From an uncultured bacterium (GTDB lineage Bacteria; Verrucomicrobiota; Lentisphaeria; Victivallales; UBA1829): 60,847 nucleotides of DNA. This document shows positions 8,060 through 16,800 of this stretch, in pieces; the first letter of the stretch is position 1, and the number at the start of each line of letters is the position of its first letter. Under the pieces are notes generated by a model. It worked only from the letters and a program-made list of their open reading frames with translations. It ran no database searches and was not told the DNA's origin. The DNA is taken from contig CASFTV010000023.1 in assembly GCA_949297765.1 (NCBI GenBank), positions 1 through 60,847 on the forward strand, read 5' to 3'. The position numbers and the translations under genes were made by a program.

Positions 8060-8208
8060 TTTTCCTCCACTGTGTTTGAGTTGAAAGCCGAGATGCATTG
8101 TGATCCGGCGTATTTTTGTGTCATATGGACTTGAGCCGCCCTCCACCAGAGGGAGAGGATAAGACCGGCGGCGACACCGAAAAGGAAGGTGAGGACGAGG
8201 TTTTTCAT
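8056..8208 (-). CDS. small single-pass membrane protein
   Basis: A 50-residue protein starting MKNLVLTFLFGVAAGLILSL, one clear membrane helix, followed by a short polar tail. The ATG overlaps the stop of the HTH gene as ATGA and its stop overlaps the start of the ATPase gene, which supports translation despite its size. Function unknown. Confidence 0.6.
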   Translation of the reverse strand: MKNLVLTFLFGVAAGLILSLWWRAAQVHMTQKYAGSQCISAFNSNTVEEK

Positions 8209-8504
8209 TTTGTTTCCCGTTGTTTTCTGGGATATGTATCGAGCCATTGATCGAACGATTTTTTTTCGATCAGGACAGTGGAACGTTTTGCGGGTCCCAT
8301 TTTTTTCCAGATGAAGTGTCCGAGCCGCGCATGATTGTAGATATTCCATCGTTTGAGTCCGGAATAGAGCATTGCGTCATGAAGGTTGAGGAATCGCGGT
8401 TCTTTGATTTTTTTAACGGCCTGCGAGGAGGTGTCTGAAAATGATCTTCCATACGGAGCGAGCATGGTGTTGATTGCGTCGACGATCGGTTGAGGGATAT
8501 TCAT
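8205..8504 (-). CDS. helix-turn-helix DNA-binding protein (excisionase-like)
   Basis: A 99-residue protein. The central part (LHDAMLYSGLKRWNIYNHAR, then STVLIEKKSFDQWLDTY) matches the layout of MerR-like HTH_17 or excisionase domains: a short helix-turn-helix, a wing and a terminal helix with a conserved Trp. In phages such proteins act as excisionases or as regulators. ATGA overlaps join it to both neighbours. Confidence 0.6.
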   Translation of the reverse strand: MNIPQPIVDAINTMLAPYGRSFSDTSSQAVKKIKEPRFLNLHDAMLYSGLKRWNIYNHARLGHFIWKKMGPAKRSTVLIEKKSFDQWLDTYPRKQRETK

Positions 8505-8788
8505 TTCAGTTCTCCGTAATTAGCCGCGACTTCTGCGATGGCGGTGTTCATTCTTGAGACTTCTGCGAAGAGGAACGCTTCACCGATGGAATCTTTGACG
8601 AGATCGATCAAGATTTTTTTCTGAATCTCGGTAGAGATGTTGGGGAAGAGTTTCGTGATTTCGCGATAGACGGCAGCCGCGAGTTCTTTCTGATGGATTT
8701 CAGCGCGGGCCTGAGCGACGGAGAGGACTTTTTCGGAGAAGTCCCGGATTGTCTGCTCCATCATGGTTTGAGTTTTGGTTTTCATCAA
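8501..8788 (-). CDS. small helical phage protein, function unknown
   Basis: A 95-residue, Ala- and Glu-rich, probably all-helical protein (MMKTKTQTMMEQTIRDFSEK). No motif recognised. It sits in the early operon with ATGA coupling downstream. Start choice between Met 1 and Met 2 is open. Confidence 0.5.
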   Translation of the reverse strand: MMKTKTQTMMEQTIRDFSEKVLSVAQARAEIHQKELAAAVYREITKLFPNISTEIQKKILIDLVKDSIGEAFLFAEVSRMNTAIAEVAANYGELK

Positions 8789-8824
8789 AAATCTCCATGT
8801 TGAGAGTTTATATTCAGAGGATGG

Positions 8825-9052
8825 TTAGATTTTCCATTTCCCCCAGTTTTCGAGGAAAAAAGCGGTGTCTTCAATAGCATCCAGTAAGACTTGGATCTGG
8901 CATTCTTCCGGAGATGGACCCGGCGAGTGTGGGTTTTTGTGGAGTTCCCGAATCCGTTTGGCGCGGGCTTTTTTGGAGAGTTGTTTTGCCCCGGAAAGGC
9001 GAAAGCCGATCCGCTGGAGCTGATTCTGCTCGTAGTCATTCGACGTGCGCAT
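8825..9052 (-). CDS. small phage protein, function unknown
   Basis: A 75-residue protein (MRTSNDYEQNQLQRIGFRLS) with a basic N-terminal half and the segment PSPEECQIQVLLDAIEDTAF. A longer frame in another phase across the same bases has a Ser/Arg-rich shadow composition and was not used. GAGGTCAGC upstream can serve as ribosome binding site. Function unknown. Confidence 0.55.
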   Translation of the reverse strand: MRTSNDYEQNQLQRIGFRLSGAKQLSKKARAKRIRELHKNPHSPGPSPEECQIQVLLDAIEDTAFFLENWGKWKI

Positions 9053-9141
9053 GCTGACCTCCTATATTGCTGGTGTATTTTTGTAGGATTTTCAAAGGAA
9101 ATTTCTCCAAGCGGATCTGCTTCTAAAATTTGCATTAGGTA

Positions 9142-9330
9142 TTAATCTAATCCGTCTAATAAAAAAAGGGGAGAACATTTTAATGCTATTGCGTACTTTC
9201 TAGCTGTCCGGGTGTCATAGATTCCTTTACGTTCTAAGGTATTTACAGTTGGAGGTTTTACTCCTATTCGAGTTGCCAATTCTTTTTGTGTCAATTTTAA
9301 GATTAGGCGCATCTGTTTTAATTTTGTCAT
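9142..9330 (-). CDS. Cro-like XRE-family HTH regulator
   Basis: A 62-residue protein that is almost entirely one XRE helix-turn-helix: LTQKELATRIGVKPPTVNTL with a following scaffold helix ending PLFLLDGLD. It faces the CI-like repressor gene across an AT-rich spacer, the classical lambdoid immunity arrangement, and heads the leftward early operon. AACCTCCG (9336-9343) gives GGAGG on the minus strand upstream of the ATG. Confidence 0.8.
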   Translation of the reverse strand: MTKLKQMRLILKLTQKELATRIGVKPPTVNTLERKGIYDTRTARKYAIALKCSPLFLLDGLD

Positions 9331-9471
9331 GTTTAACCTCCGTGATTGTCTATTATAATATAAATAGATAAAAACCTAATTTCAAGAACTGTTTGAAAAT
9401 TATCTAAAAAATTATTTTGCAATCTATTTTTTTTATTTTATATTAACTATAATATTCTAATGAGGTGTATT
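9331..9471. promoter_or_regulatory. divergent immunity-region promoters and operators
   Basis: A very A/T-rich spacer between the two divergent XRE genes. TATAAT occurs at 9448-9453 upstream of the rightward repressor and ATTATA at 9352-9357 (TATAAT on the minus strand) upstream of the leftward gene. Short repeats around ATCTA and TAGATA (9364-9370, 9400-9406, 9421-9428) may be operator half-sites. GAGGTG (9462-9467) is the ribosome binding site of the rightward gene. Neither -35 element is clear. Confidence 0.5.
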
Positions 9472-9942
9472 GTGGCAACAAAGGAACGAAATGAGTATGA
9501 TGCAAAAATCGGAGGTGCTATTCGAGCATTAATGCCTGATAATTGTGACCAGAAGAACCTCGCAAAACAAATGGGAATTACTCCACCGACCCTTAGCCAA
9601 ATGTTGTCAGGAGTTGTGCCGTTTGCAATAGGACGTTTCTTCCAATTATTAGCATTGCTTAATCCCGAAGAGGATGTGTTGGAATACCTCTTCGAGTTGT
9701 ATCGGGAAAAATTATCTGCAGGACGCTATAATGAACTTATCTCTGTCCCGTGTGAAAATCGAACACCTTTAGAATGCAAAGAATTAGAAATAATTCAATT
9801 ATGGAATAATTCCCCATCTCCAATTCAAAAAACAACAGATGAAACAGATGTTGAGGAATTAATAGAACTTGTAAAACGATTGCCGAAAGCTCAACGACCA
9901 GTCTTTAAATCATTGATGCTGGCTGTTATTGATAATCATTGA
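9472..9942 (+). CDS. CI-like XRE-family repressor
   Basis: A 156-residue protein with an N-terminal HTH (NLAKQMGITPPTLSQML) and a C-terminal region without the Ser/Lys pair of LexA-type autocleavage. The GTG at 9472 is preferred because GAGGTG lies five bases upstream; an in-frame ATG at 9460 has no such site. The gene is far more A/T-rich than the chromosome around it. Divergence from the Cro-like gene makes it the probable lysogeny repressor. It runs almost directly into the DUF2971 gene. Confidence 0.75.
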   Translation: MATKERNEYDAKIGGAIRALMPDNCDQKNLAKQMGITPPTLSQMLSGVVPFAIGRFFQLLALLNPEEDVLEYLFELYREKLSAGRYNELISVPCENRTPLECKELEIIQLWNNSPSPIQKTTDETDVEELIELVKRLPKAQRPVFKSLMLAVIDNH

Positions 9943-9961
9943 TCAAGGTGTGGAGAGTGTG

Positions 9962-10771
9962 ATGAAACATGAAGGACTTGTCAGTCACTATACGTCTGTA
10001 TCCATTTTACCAGAGTTTTTAAAAAAAGATGCTTTTTTTTATGGGACGCATACTGATTTCTTGAATGATCCGACGGAGAAGAAATATGCCTTGACAATAT
10101 TTGATTCAAAAATTGAGCAGTCGGAATACAAAAAATATGCAGGAAATTTATATGAGGATTTTTCTATCTATACAGCGTCTCTATCTATTGACATGGATAA
10201 TATAAACCAATGGAGAGCCTATACATCGCAAGAGACTGGAGGTTTTTCTATTCAATTCTTTGCCAAAGAATTAGTTGATGCTAAATGGTCTAAAAGGCCT
10301 AAATATAACGAATATAAAAATGTGGAGGAACAATTCAAAAAAGGTTTTGGTTGTGGTCTAAAGGTTTGTTATGAACCAGAAGAAGTTGATGTTTTTTATG
10401 AAAAAGCTATGAAAGCTATAAAACATTGTATTAATAACAGCGATAATCAAGGATCAAAAGATCATGTTATAATTTATTGGCTATCTCTTTATCGCGCATT
10501 ATTCTCATGTTTTGTGAAAAATGAAAACTATAAAGATGAAAAGGAGTTTCGTGTGGCATATGTTACATCTCAAAAAAATGGTATAGAAATAATTGGAGGA
10601 AAGCCTCGAAAAAAATTGTTTGCTATACAACCTAATAAAATTCATAGTATCATAGTCTCTCCTCACGGGAATGTCGCACGGAACAGGCGTTTCGCAGAGG
10701 TTCTTTGTGAAAATGTGGGGTTATCATCAACTATTGTAAAGTTAAGCCAAGTGCCATTTAGAAATGAATAG
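9962..10771 (+). CDS. DUF2971-family protein
   Basis: A 269-residue protein. The N-terminus (LVSHYTSVSILPEFLKKDAF followed by THTDFLNDPTE) is the signature of DUF2971, a family of unknown biochemistry found on phages and genomic islands; the C-terminal part KEFRVAYV and the final I-x-x-I-I-V-S-P-H-G segment also fit. GGAGAG (9952-9957) favours the ATG at 9962 over the upstream one at 9929. Strongly A/T-rich. Expression with the repressor would make it a lysogenic-conversion gene; a role in superinfection exclusion is a guess. Confidence 0.75.
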   Translation: MKHEGLVSHYTSVSILPEFLKKDAFFYGTHTDFLNDPTEKKYALTIFDSKIEQSEYKKYAGNLYEDFSIYTASLSIDMDNINQWRAYTSQETGGFSIQFFAKELVDAKWSKRPKYNEYKNVEEQFKKGFGCGLKVCYEPEEVDVFYEKAMKAIKHCINNSDNQGSKDHVIIYWLSLYRALFSCFVKNENYKDEKEFRVAYVTSQKNGIEIIGGKPRKKLFAIQPNKIHSIIVSPHGNVARNRRFAEVLCENVGLSSTIVKLSQVPFRNE

Positions 10772-10823
10772 CGCAATCATGAAACTTTCCTATAGTAAAC
10801 AATCAGAATGGGGAGAGTAAGAC

Positions 10824-11306
10824 ATGAGTGAAGCTCAAGATAAATATTTTGAAGATTTACGCCGCAAATCCGGCATTCTTCCGCCGGAGGACGAGGGATT
10901 CTTCGGAGAGATGGGGAAGGGAGCATGTACTTCATTTTTCACGTTGTTGAAACCGTTTGCACCGGAATATAGTGAAGATGTTTTGCGGAGCAATCAGCAG
11001 TGGCGTTCTCCGGTCAATCCGTCGCCGATGTCCATGACGGGGCGCCTGATTGGTATTTGCTGGCCGCTGGATCTGATATTGATCGGTTTGGTGATATGGT
11101 ATATTTTTCGCCGATTGAAACGTTGCCGTGCGATGCGGAAAGCGGTTCAGGCGCTACGGGAAGAGCGGCAGATAGAGGCGTTGAGCGAATTGGAATCCGG
11201 GAATCTGGATCAGCTTTCATGGGCGCAGGCGCTCATTGCTGCGAAAGGGAATGAAGAGAAAGCGCGGGGAAAATATCTTGAAATACGGGCAAAGCGCAAT
11301 ACATGA
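10824..11306 (+). CDS. membrane protein, function unknown
   Basis: A 160-residue protein with one long hydrophobic stretch (GICWPLDLILIGLVIWYIF) near residues 77-95 followed by a basic segment (RRLKRCRAMRK) and a helical cytoplasmic tail; by the positive-inside rule the C-terminus is cytoplasmic. GGGGAGAG precedes the ATG. It is the last gene before the prophage border. No family recognised. Confidence 0.6.
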   Translation: MSEAQDKYFEDLRRKSGILPPEDEGFFGEMGKGACTSFFTLLKPFAPEYSEDVLRSNQQWRSPVNPSPMSMTGRLIGICWPLDLILIGLVIWYIFRRLKRCRAMRKAVQALREERQIEALSELESGNLDQLSWAQALIAAKGNEEKARGKYLEIRAKRNT

Positions 11307-11309
11307 GAC

Positions 11310-11412
11310 TACAGCATTTTTACAGCATTTCAAATTCCCTAAGTTTTTCCACATTTTTTTCTCGAGAGTGCAACGCATTCTATTCGGGGGGAAATGCTGT
11401 AAAAATGCTGTA
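11310..11412. repeat. perfect 21-bp inverted repeat at the prophage border
   Basis: Positions 11310-11330 and 11392-11412 are exact reverse complements, separated by 61 bp. Each arm itself holds two copies of ACAGCATTT, so four copies lie in a 2+2 arrangement. It starts four bases past the stop of the membrane-protein gene and lies 85 bp from the 3' end of the tRNA. A terminator is unlikely given the long loop; recombinase arm-type sites or a regulator array are possible. Confidence 0.85.
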
Positions 11413-11496
11413 ATTCAAATCTGAAAACGTATATTTAGCGGAATATTTGCGAAACGTTGAAAAGAGAGCAAAAGGGAACTTTTTGAGGCTAATGAA

Positions 11497-11572
<76 letters not shown>

Positions 11573-11725
11573 ACTCCTGCAAAGACATAATGTACCGCCC
11601 GATTCATCAAAATACAAGCGGAATATGAAATTTTATCGCTTTATTTCACACAGATCTCCATCAGGGAAAACTGCCGTCTCACAACGACAAAAAACCAGCA
11701 GGAAAAGTGAAAATGCAGGGAAGAA

Positions 11726-11802
11726 TGGTGCACCCGGTAGGAATCGAACCTGCAACCTTCTGGTCCGTAGCCAGACGCTCTATCCAATTGAGCTACGGGT
11801 GC
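11726..11802 (-). tRNA. tRNA-Arg (anticodon ACG)
   Basis: A complete cloverleaf on the minus strand. Acceptor GCACCCG pairs with CGGGTGC, anticodon loop CTACGGA gives ACG (read as inosine after editing), T arm GGTTCGATTCC, encoded CCA at 11726-11728. The second arginine tRNA in tandem, 153 bp upstream of the first. Confidence 0.95.
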
Positions 11803-11963
11803 TGTCGCTCAGAGATTGATCTCCGCAACTCCATTAATATATACCGGACTGCAGAAATGTCAAATGCTGTCATGGAAAAAATTCAAAGAAACCTTATGGG
11901 AGAAAAAAGCTCTTCTCCACGATCAGGCCGGCTTTTCCCTTCCTCCTTCCTAAGACTTTTCCC

Positions 11964-11991
11964 TTGAAATGGATTTTTCCGCTTCTATATT
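11964..11991 (+). promoter_or_regulatory. sigma70-type promoter of the DUF4173 gene
   Basis: TTGAAA (11964-11969), 16 bp, TATATT (11986-11991), about 35 bp upstream of the start codon. The A/T-poor flanks make the match stand out. Confidence 0.65.
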
Positions 11992-12027
11992 ATCTCCGTC
12001 AGTTCCAAAATAATGGAGGAAAATTCC

Positions 12028-13674
12028 ATGGAAAATCACAATCAATATAATTTATGGTATCCCGACAACCTGCGGCTTCTTTCCGTCCTGCTCGTTGCGA
12101 GTCTGGCGACCTTTCTCTTATATGAGCCGATTGTACCGCGTTCAATTCCCCTGACAGCATGTTATCTGACGCTTCTTGCGGCTCTCTGGCCGAAACGGAT
12201 GAATTTTCTCTCCCGGAATGCACGGATTCTATGGGGAATTCAGCTCGGTCTCTGCGGACTGGGACTGTTCTGGGCGCCCGGAGGATATGCCGCGGCATTG
12301 GCTCTCGCTTCGCTGTTCTGTTTCCGTCTGCTCTGCCGGGAGGAAACCGCGGATACGGCCGTCGGGCGATGGTTCCTGAAAGTGGCGGTTCTTCTGTTTT
12401 CCTTTCCCTTCGAAGCGTTGTATCAGATCCGTCAGGGCTCCCGCAATCTGAACGAGGCAAAAGGGATCGTCTCCCGCGTGATCCGTGGAATGCTTCTATG
12501 GATTCTTCCCATTCTGGGCAGTCTTTTGTTTCTGGCATTTTTCTCCGAGGCAAATCCGATCCTGGAGCGCTGGGTGGATGCCTGTATCGAACGGCTGAAA
12601 CAGATTCATTTTCCGTCCGCGGGACGCTGTCTGTTCTGGTGTTTCTGTGCTGCGGTGACTCTTGCGGCAACAGGTTTTTCCCTCTGGCAGAAAATCTATC
12701 CGGAGTTCCTGCAGAATCCGGTTCAGGGGACCTTCCGCGAACTTCCGGATGCGGCATCCCGGATGCTGGCAAAAATCATGACCCGCGGACTTCTGCTGTT
12801 CAATCTGCTGTTTCTTGTCCAGAATCTGCTGGATGTGGAATATCTCTGGGCGGGAGCAAAACTGCCGGACGGCATGAGCTATGCGGAATATGCTCATCGC
12901 GGCGCATATCCGCTGATCGTGACCGCGCTGATTGCCGGATTCCTCACGCTGCTGACCTTCAGCGGAAAATGCAGGGCTCCGGAGTGGAAGCATGCACGGA
13001 TTCTGGTTTATCTCTGGCTGGGACAGAATGTATTTCTGGTGGCCTCTTCCCTGCTGCGGCTGGGGAAATATGTGGCCGTGTACAGTTTGACGCATCTCCG
13101 CTTTGCGGCGGCGCTGTGGATGATGCTGGTCGGGATCGGACTGTGCCTGATTCTCTGCAAGATTCTGCGGGAAAAATCGCTGCGCTGGCTGTTCTGGGCA
13201 AACGGGATCCAGCTCCTCGTTCTGTTTCTGTTCGTGCTGTTTTTTGATCGTTCCGGATTCATCGCGGAATACAATTTCGCCCACTGCCGCGAAATTGCGG
13301 GACCGACAAAGGAGGGAATTGAACCGGCTCCGCTCGACAGGAGGTATCTGGTCAGACTGCTTCCCTCCTCGCTGCCGGTTCTGCTCCGGATGCGGAACGC
13401 GGGAATTCCTCTTCCGGAAACATGTTCTCTGCACGGGGAAATCCGGAAGCTGGAAGAGTCGCTCGGGAACTGGCGGACGTGGAATCCGGAGGCCTTCCGG
13501 CTTCTGCGGGCCGTGGAACACGAAGATCCTGGCGGTCGCTGCCGGAATTTCCCCCTCCTGCGAAGCGGATCCGCTGATTCCTTTCTCAAGACCGGACCGC
13601 CCCGGTTTCCGAGGTCCGGAGGAAGGAAGGAAAAATCTGTAAAAAGTGACCCCTTTTCCGGGAATTCGGTTTGA
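12028..13674 (+). CDS. DUF4173/DUF4153-type polytopic membrane protein
   Basis: A 548-residue protein with about twelve hydrophobic segments from residue 18 to 400. The stretch EYLWAGAKLPDGMSYAEYAH between membrane segments is typical of DUF4173 proteins, whose function is unknown. The soluble C-terminal 130 residues are charged. The ATG at 12028 is chosen because GGAGGA lies eight bases upstream; an ATG at 12013 would place that site inside the gene. Transcribed alone from its own promoter. Confidence 0.75.
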   Translation: MENHNQYNLWYPDNLRLLSVLLVASLATFLLYEPIVPRSIPLTACYLTLLAALWPKRMNFLSRNARILWGIQLGLCGLGLFWAPGGYAAALALASLFCFRLLCREETADTAVGRWFLKVAVLLFSFPFEALYQIRQGSRNLNEAKGIVSRVIRGMLLWILPILGSLLFLAFFSEANPILERWVDACIERLKQIHFPSAGRCLFWCFCAAVTLAATGFSLWQKIYPEFLQNPVQGTFRELPDAASRMLAKIMTRGLLLFNLLFLVQNLLDVEYLWAGAKLPDGMSYAEYAHRGAYPLIVTALIAGFLTLLTFSGKCRAPEWKHARILVYLWLGQNVFLVASSLLRLGKYVAVYSLTHLRFAAALWMMLVGIGLCLILCKILREKSLRWLFWANGIQLLVLFLFVLFFDRSGFIAEYNFAHCREIAGPTKEGIEPAPLDRRYLVRLLPSSLPVLLRMRNAGIPLPETCSLHGEIRKLEESLGNWRTWNPEAFRLLRAVEHEDPGGRCRNFPLLRSGSADSFLKTGPPRFPRSGGRKEKSVKSDPFSGNSV

Positions 13675-13698
13675 CTTTTTTCGTACAGGATGTATACT
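13671..13698 (+). promoter_or_regulatory. strong sigma70-type promoter of the PFOR gene
   Basis: TTGACT (13671-13676), 16 bp, TATACT (13693-13698), giving a leader of about 95 bases before the ATG. The -35 overlaps the stop codon of the preceding gene. Confidence 0.7.
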
Positions 13699-13801
13699 TG
13701 CAAAGTGTCATTGTCGCGTGGGTTGATTTCAAGACTGCGCACGATGTTTTGAAATCAGCACAGGCATTGTTCATTTAAACCCGCTAAGGAGGAAATTTCG
13801 A

Positions 13802-16800
13802 ATGTCGGGCATCACAAACACGCAAGACGGTAACTATTGTGCCGCACACGTCGCTTACGCACTGAGCGAAGTCGCAGCCATCTACCCGATCACCCCGTCG
13901 TCCACCATGGGAGAATGGGTGGACCAGTGGGCGGCAGAAGGCAGAAAGAACATTTGGGGGCAGGAAGTCAGAGTTGCGGAAATGCAGTCGGAGGCCGGTG
14001 CCGCAGGAGCCGTTCACGGTTCTCTGGTTGCCGGAGCGCTCACGAGCACATATACCGCGTCCCAGGGTCTGCTTCTCATGATCCCGAACATGTACAAGAT
14101 CGCCGGAGAACTGATTCCGACGGTGTTCCATGTAACCGCCCGCGCGCTCGCCGCTCAGTCGCTCGCCATTTTCGGCGACCACTCCGACGTGATGGCCTGC
14201 CGCAACACCGGATTCGCTCTTCTGGCGGCCGCTTCCGTCCAGGAAGAGATGGATCTTGCGCTCGTCGCCCACCTTTCCACCTACAAGGCCCGCGTTCCGT
14301 TCCTGCAGTTCTTCGACGGATTCCGGACCTCGCACGAAGTGCACAAGTATCACGAAATCACCTACGATGAGATCCGCGAACTTGTGGAACCGAAATACAT
14401 CGAGGAATTCCGTGCCCGCGCACTCCGCCCGGATGCTCCGATCACCAATGTCGGCGCTCAGAACCCGGACGTCTACTTCCAGGGCCGCGAAACGGTCAAC
14501 AAATTCTACAACGCCGCGCCCGCGATCGTTCAGGAATACATGGACAAGATCGCCGCGAAGACCGGCCGTCAGTACCACCTCTTCGACTATGTCGGCGCGG
14601 CCGATGCCACTGACGTGATCGTCGCAATGGGCTCCAGCTGCGAAACGATCGACGAAACCGTCGAATACCTCAATGAAAAACGCGGCATGAAGCTGGGACT
14701 GGTAAAGGTCCGCCTGTATCGCCCGTTCGATGTCGAAGCCTTCCGGAAGGCTCTGCCCTCCACAGTCAAGCGGATCGCCGTTCTCGACCGCACCAAAGAG
14801 CCGGGCGCTATCGGCGAACCGCTCTATCTGGACGTGGTCGTGGCTCTGACCGGAATGAACATCCGGATCATCGGCGGACGCTACGGACTCTCCTCGAAGG
14901 AATTCACGCCGTCGATGGTTCTCGCGGTGTTCAAGCACCTCGCGAAGGACGGATTCCACGGATTCACGGTCGGTATCGACGATGATGTGACCAACACCTC
15001 CCTCAAGGTTGAGGAAGAGATCGTCACCGAGCCGGAAGGCACCACGAACTGCATGTTCTGGGGTCTCGGCGGCGACGGAACGGTCGGAGCGAACAAGAAC
15101 TCCATCAAGATCATCGGAAAATACCGCGAGGATATGGACGCTCAGGCGTACTTCTCCTATGACTCGAAGAAATCCTTCGGCGTCACGGTATCGCATCTGC
15201 GCTTCGGCGTGAAACCGATCAAGAGCACCTATCTGATCACCTCGCCGGACTTCGTCTCCTGCTCCTCCTTCAGCTATGTCGGACGCTACGACCTGCTGAA
15301 GGGCATCAAGGAAGGCGGAACCTTCCTGCTGAACTCCCACTACGCCAACGACGAAGTGTTCCAGCACCTGACGCGCGACATGCAGGAAACGATCCTCAAA
15401 AAGAAGATCAAATTCTACAACATCAACGCGGAGAAACTGATTGCCGAACAGCCCGGACTCCGCGGCAAAGGCGCCAACACCGTCATGATGGTGGCCTACT
15501 TCAAGGTCTCCGGCATCGTTCCGTTCGAAAAGGCGGAAGAGGGCATGAAGGAGATGACCAAGAAGACCTTCAAGAAGAAAGGCGACGATGTCGTCAACAT
15601 GAACCTCGCTCTGATTGACGCGGCGATCAACGCCTGTCAGCAGGTTCAGGTTCCTGCCTCCCTCGACGGCATTCCGTGCGCTCCCGAGGTCAAACTGCTC
15701 CCGGATCACGCATCCGAGTTCGCGAAGAAGATCATCGAACCCTCGATGAAGCTCCAGGGAGACAGCATTCCGGTTTCGGCGATGTCCGTCGACGGGAAGA
15801 TCCCGACCGGAACGGCATGTCTCGAAAAACGCGGCATTGCTCCGCGTGTTCCGAAGTGGAATTCCGCAACCTGCGTGCAGTGCAACGTCTGCGGCATGGC
15901 CTGTCCGCATGCGGCGATCCGCGCGAAGCTGATCGAACCGGCGGAACTCGCCAACGCTCCGGCCTCCTTCAAAGCCGTTCCCGCAAAGGGACGCGATGCG
16001 GCTCTGCAGTTCAAGATCCAGGTCTATATTGAAGACTGCACCGGCTGCGGCGTCTGCGTGGATCAGTGCACGGTCTTCAAGGGCGGAAAACTCGCTCCCG
16101 CGCTGACTTGGTCGACCCTCGAGGCCGAACGCGCCGCAGGCGAAAACGAGAACGAGAAGTTCTTCAACGACGTCCTCCCGGACAACGTGATGGGCTCCAA
16201 CCCGATCACCACCGTGAAGGGCGCGATGCTCCGCAAACCGCTGTTCGAATTCTCCGGAGCGTGCGCCGGCTGCGGCGAAACGCCGTATGTCAAACTGATG
16301 GCTCAGCTGTTCGGCGAAAACGTCATGATCGCGAACGCCACCGGCTGCTCCTCCATCTACGGCGGAACGTTCCCGACCATTCCGTACACCAAGGACAAAA
16401 ACGGCCGCGGTCCGGCATGGGCGAACTCCCTGTTTGAAGACAATGCGGAATTCGGATTCGGCATGCGCATGGCGGTGGATGCCAACCGCGCTCTGCTGAA
16501 GCAGGAAGTGGAAAAGATCCTTGCCGGCGACAAGGCCCCGGCGGAACTGAAGGATGCTCTCAGCGGCGCCATGAGCCACTGGGACAACTCCAAGACTCCG
16601 GAAGCCATCGAAGCGCAGGCGAAAGCCAAAGCGGCGATCGCGAAGGCGCTGGAAGGCTGCGACTGCCCGACGCTCAAGAAGGTCAGCGAACTTTCCGACT
16701 ACTTCTGTGATAAATCCGTGTGGATCATCGGCGGTGACGGCTGGGCGAACGATATCGGCTACGGCGGTATCGACCACGTCCTCGCCCAGGGCAAGAACGT

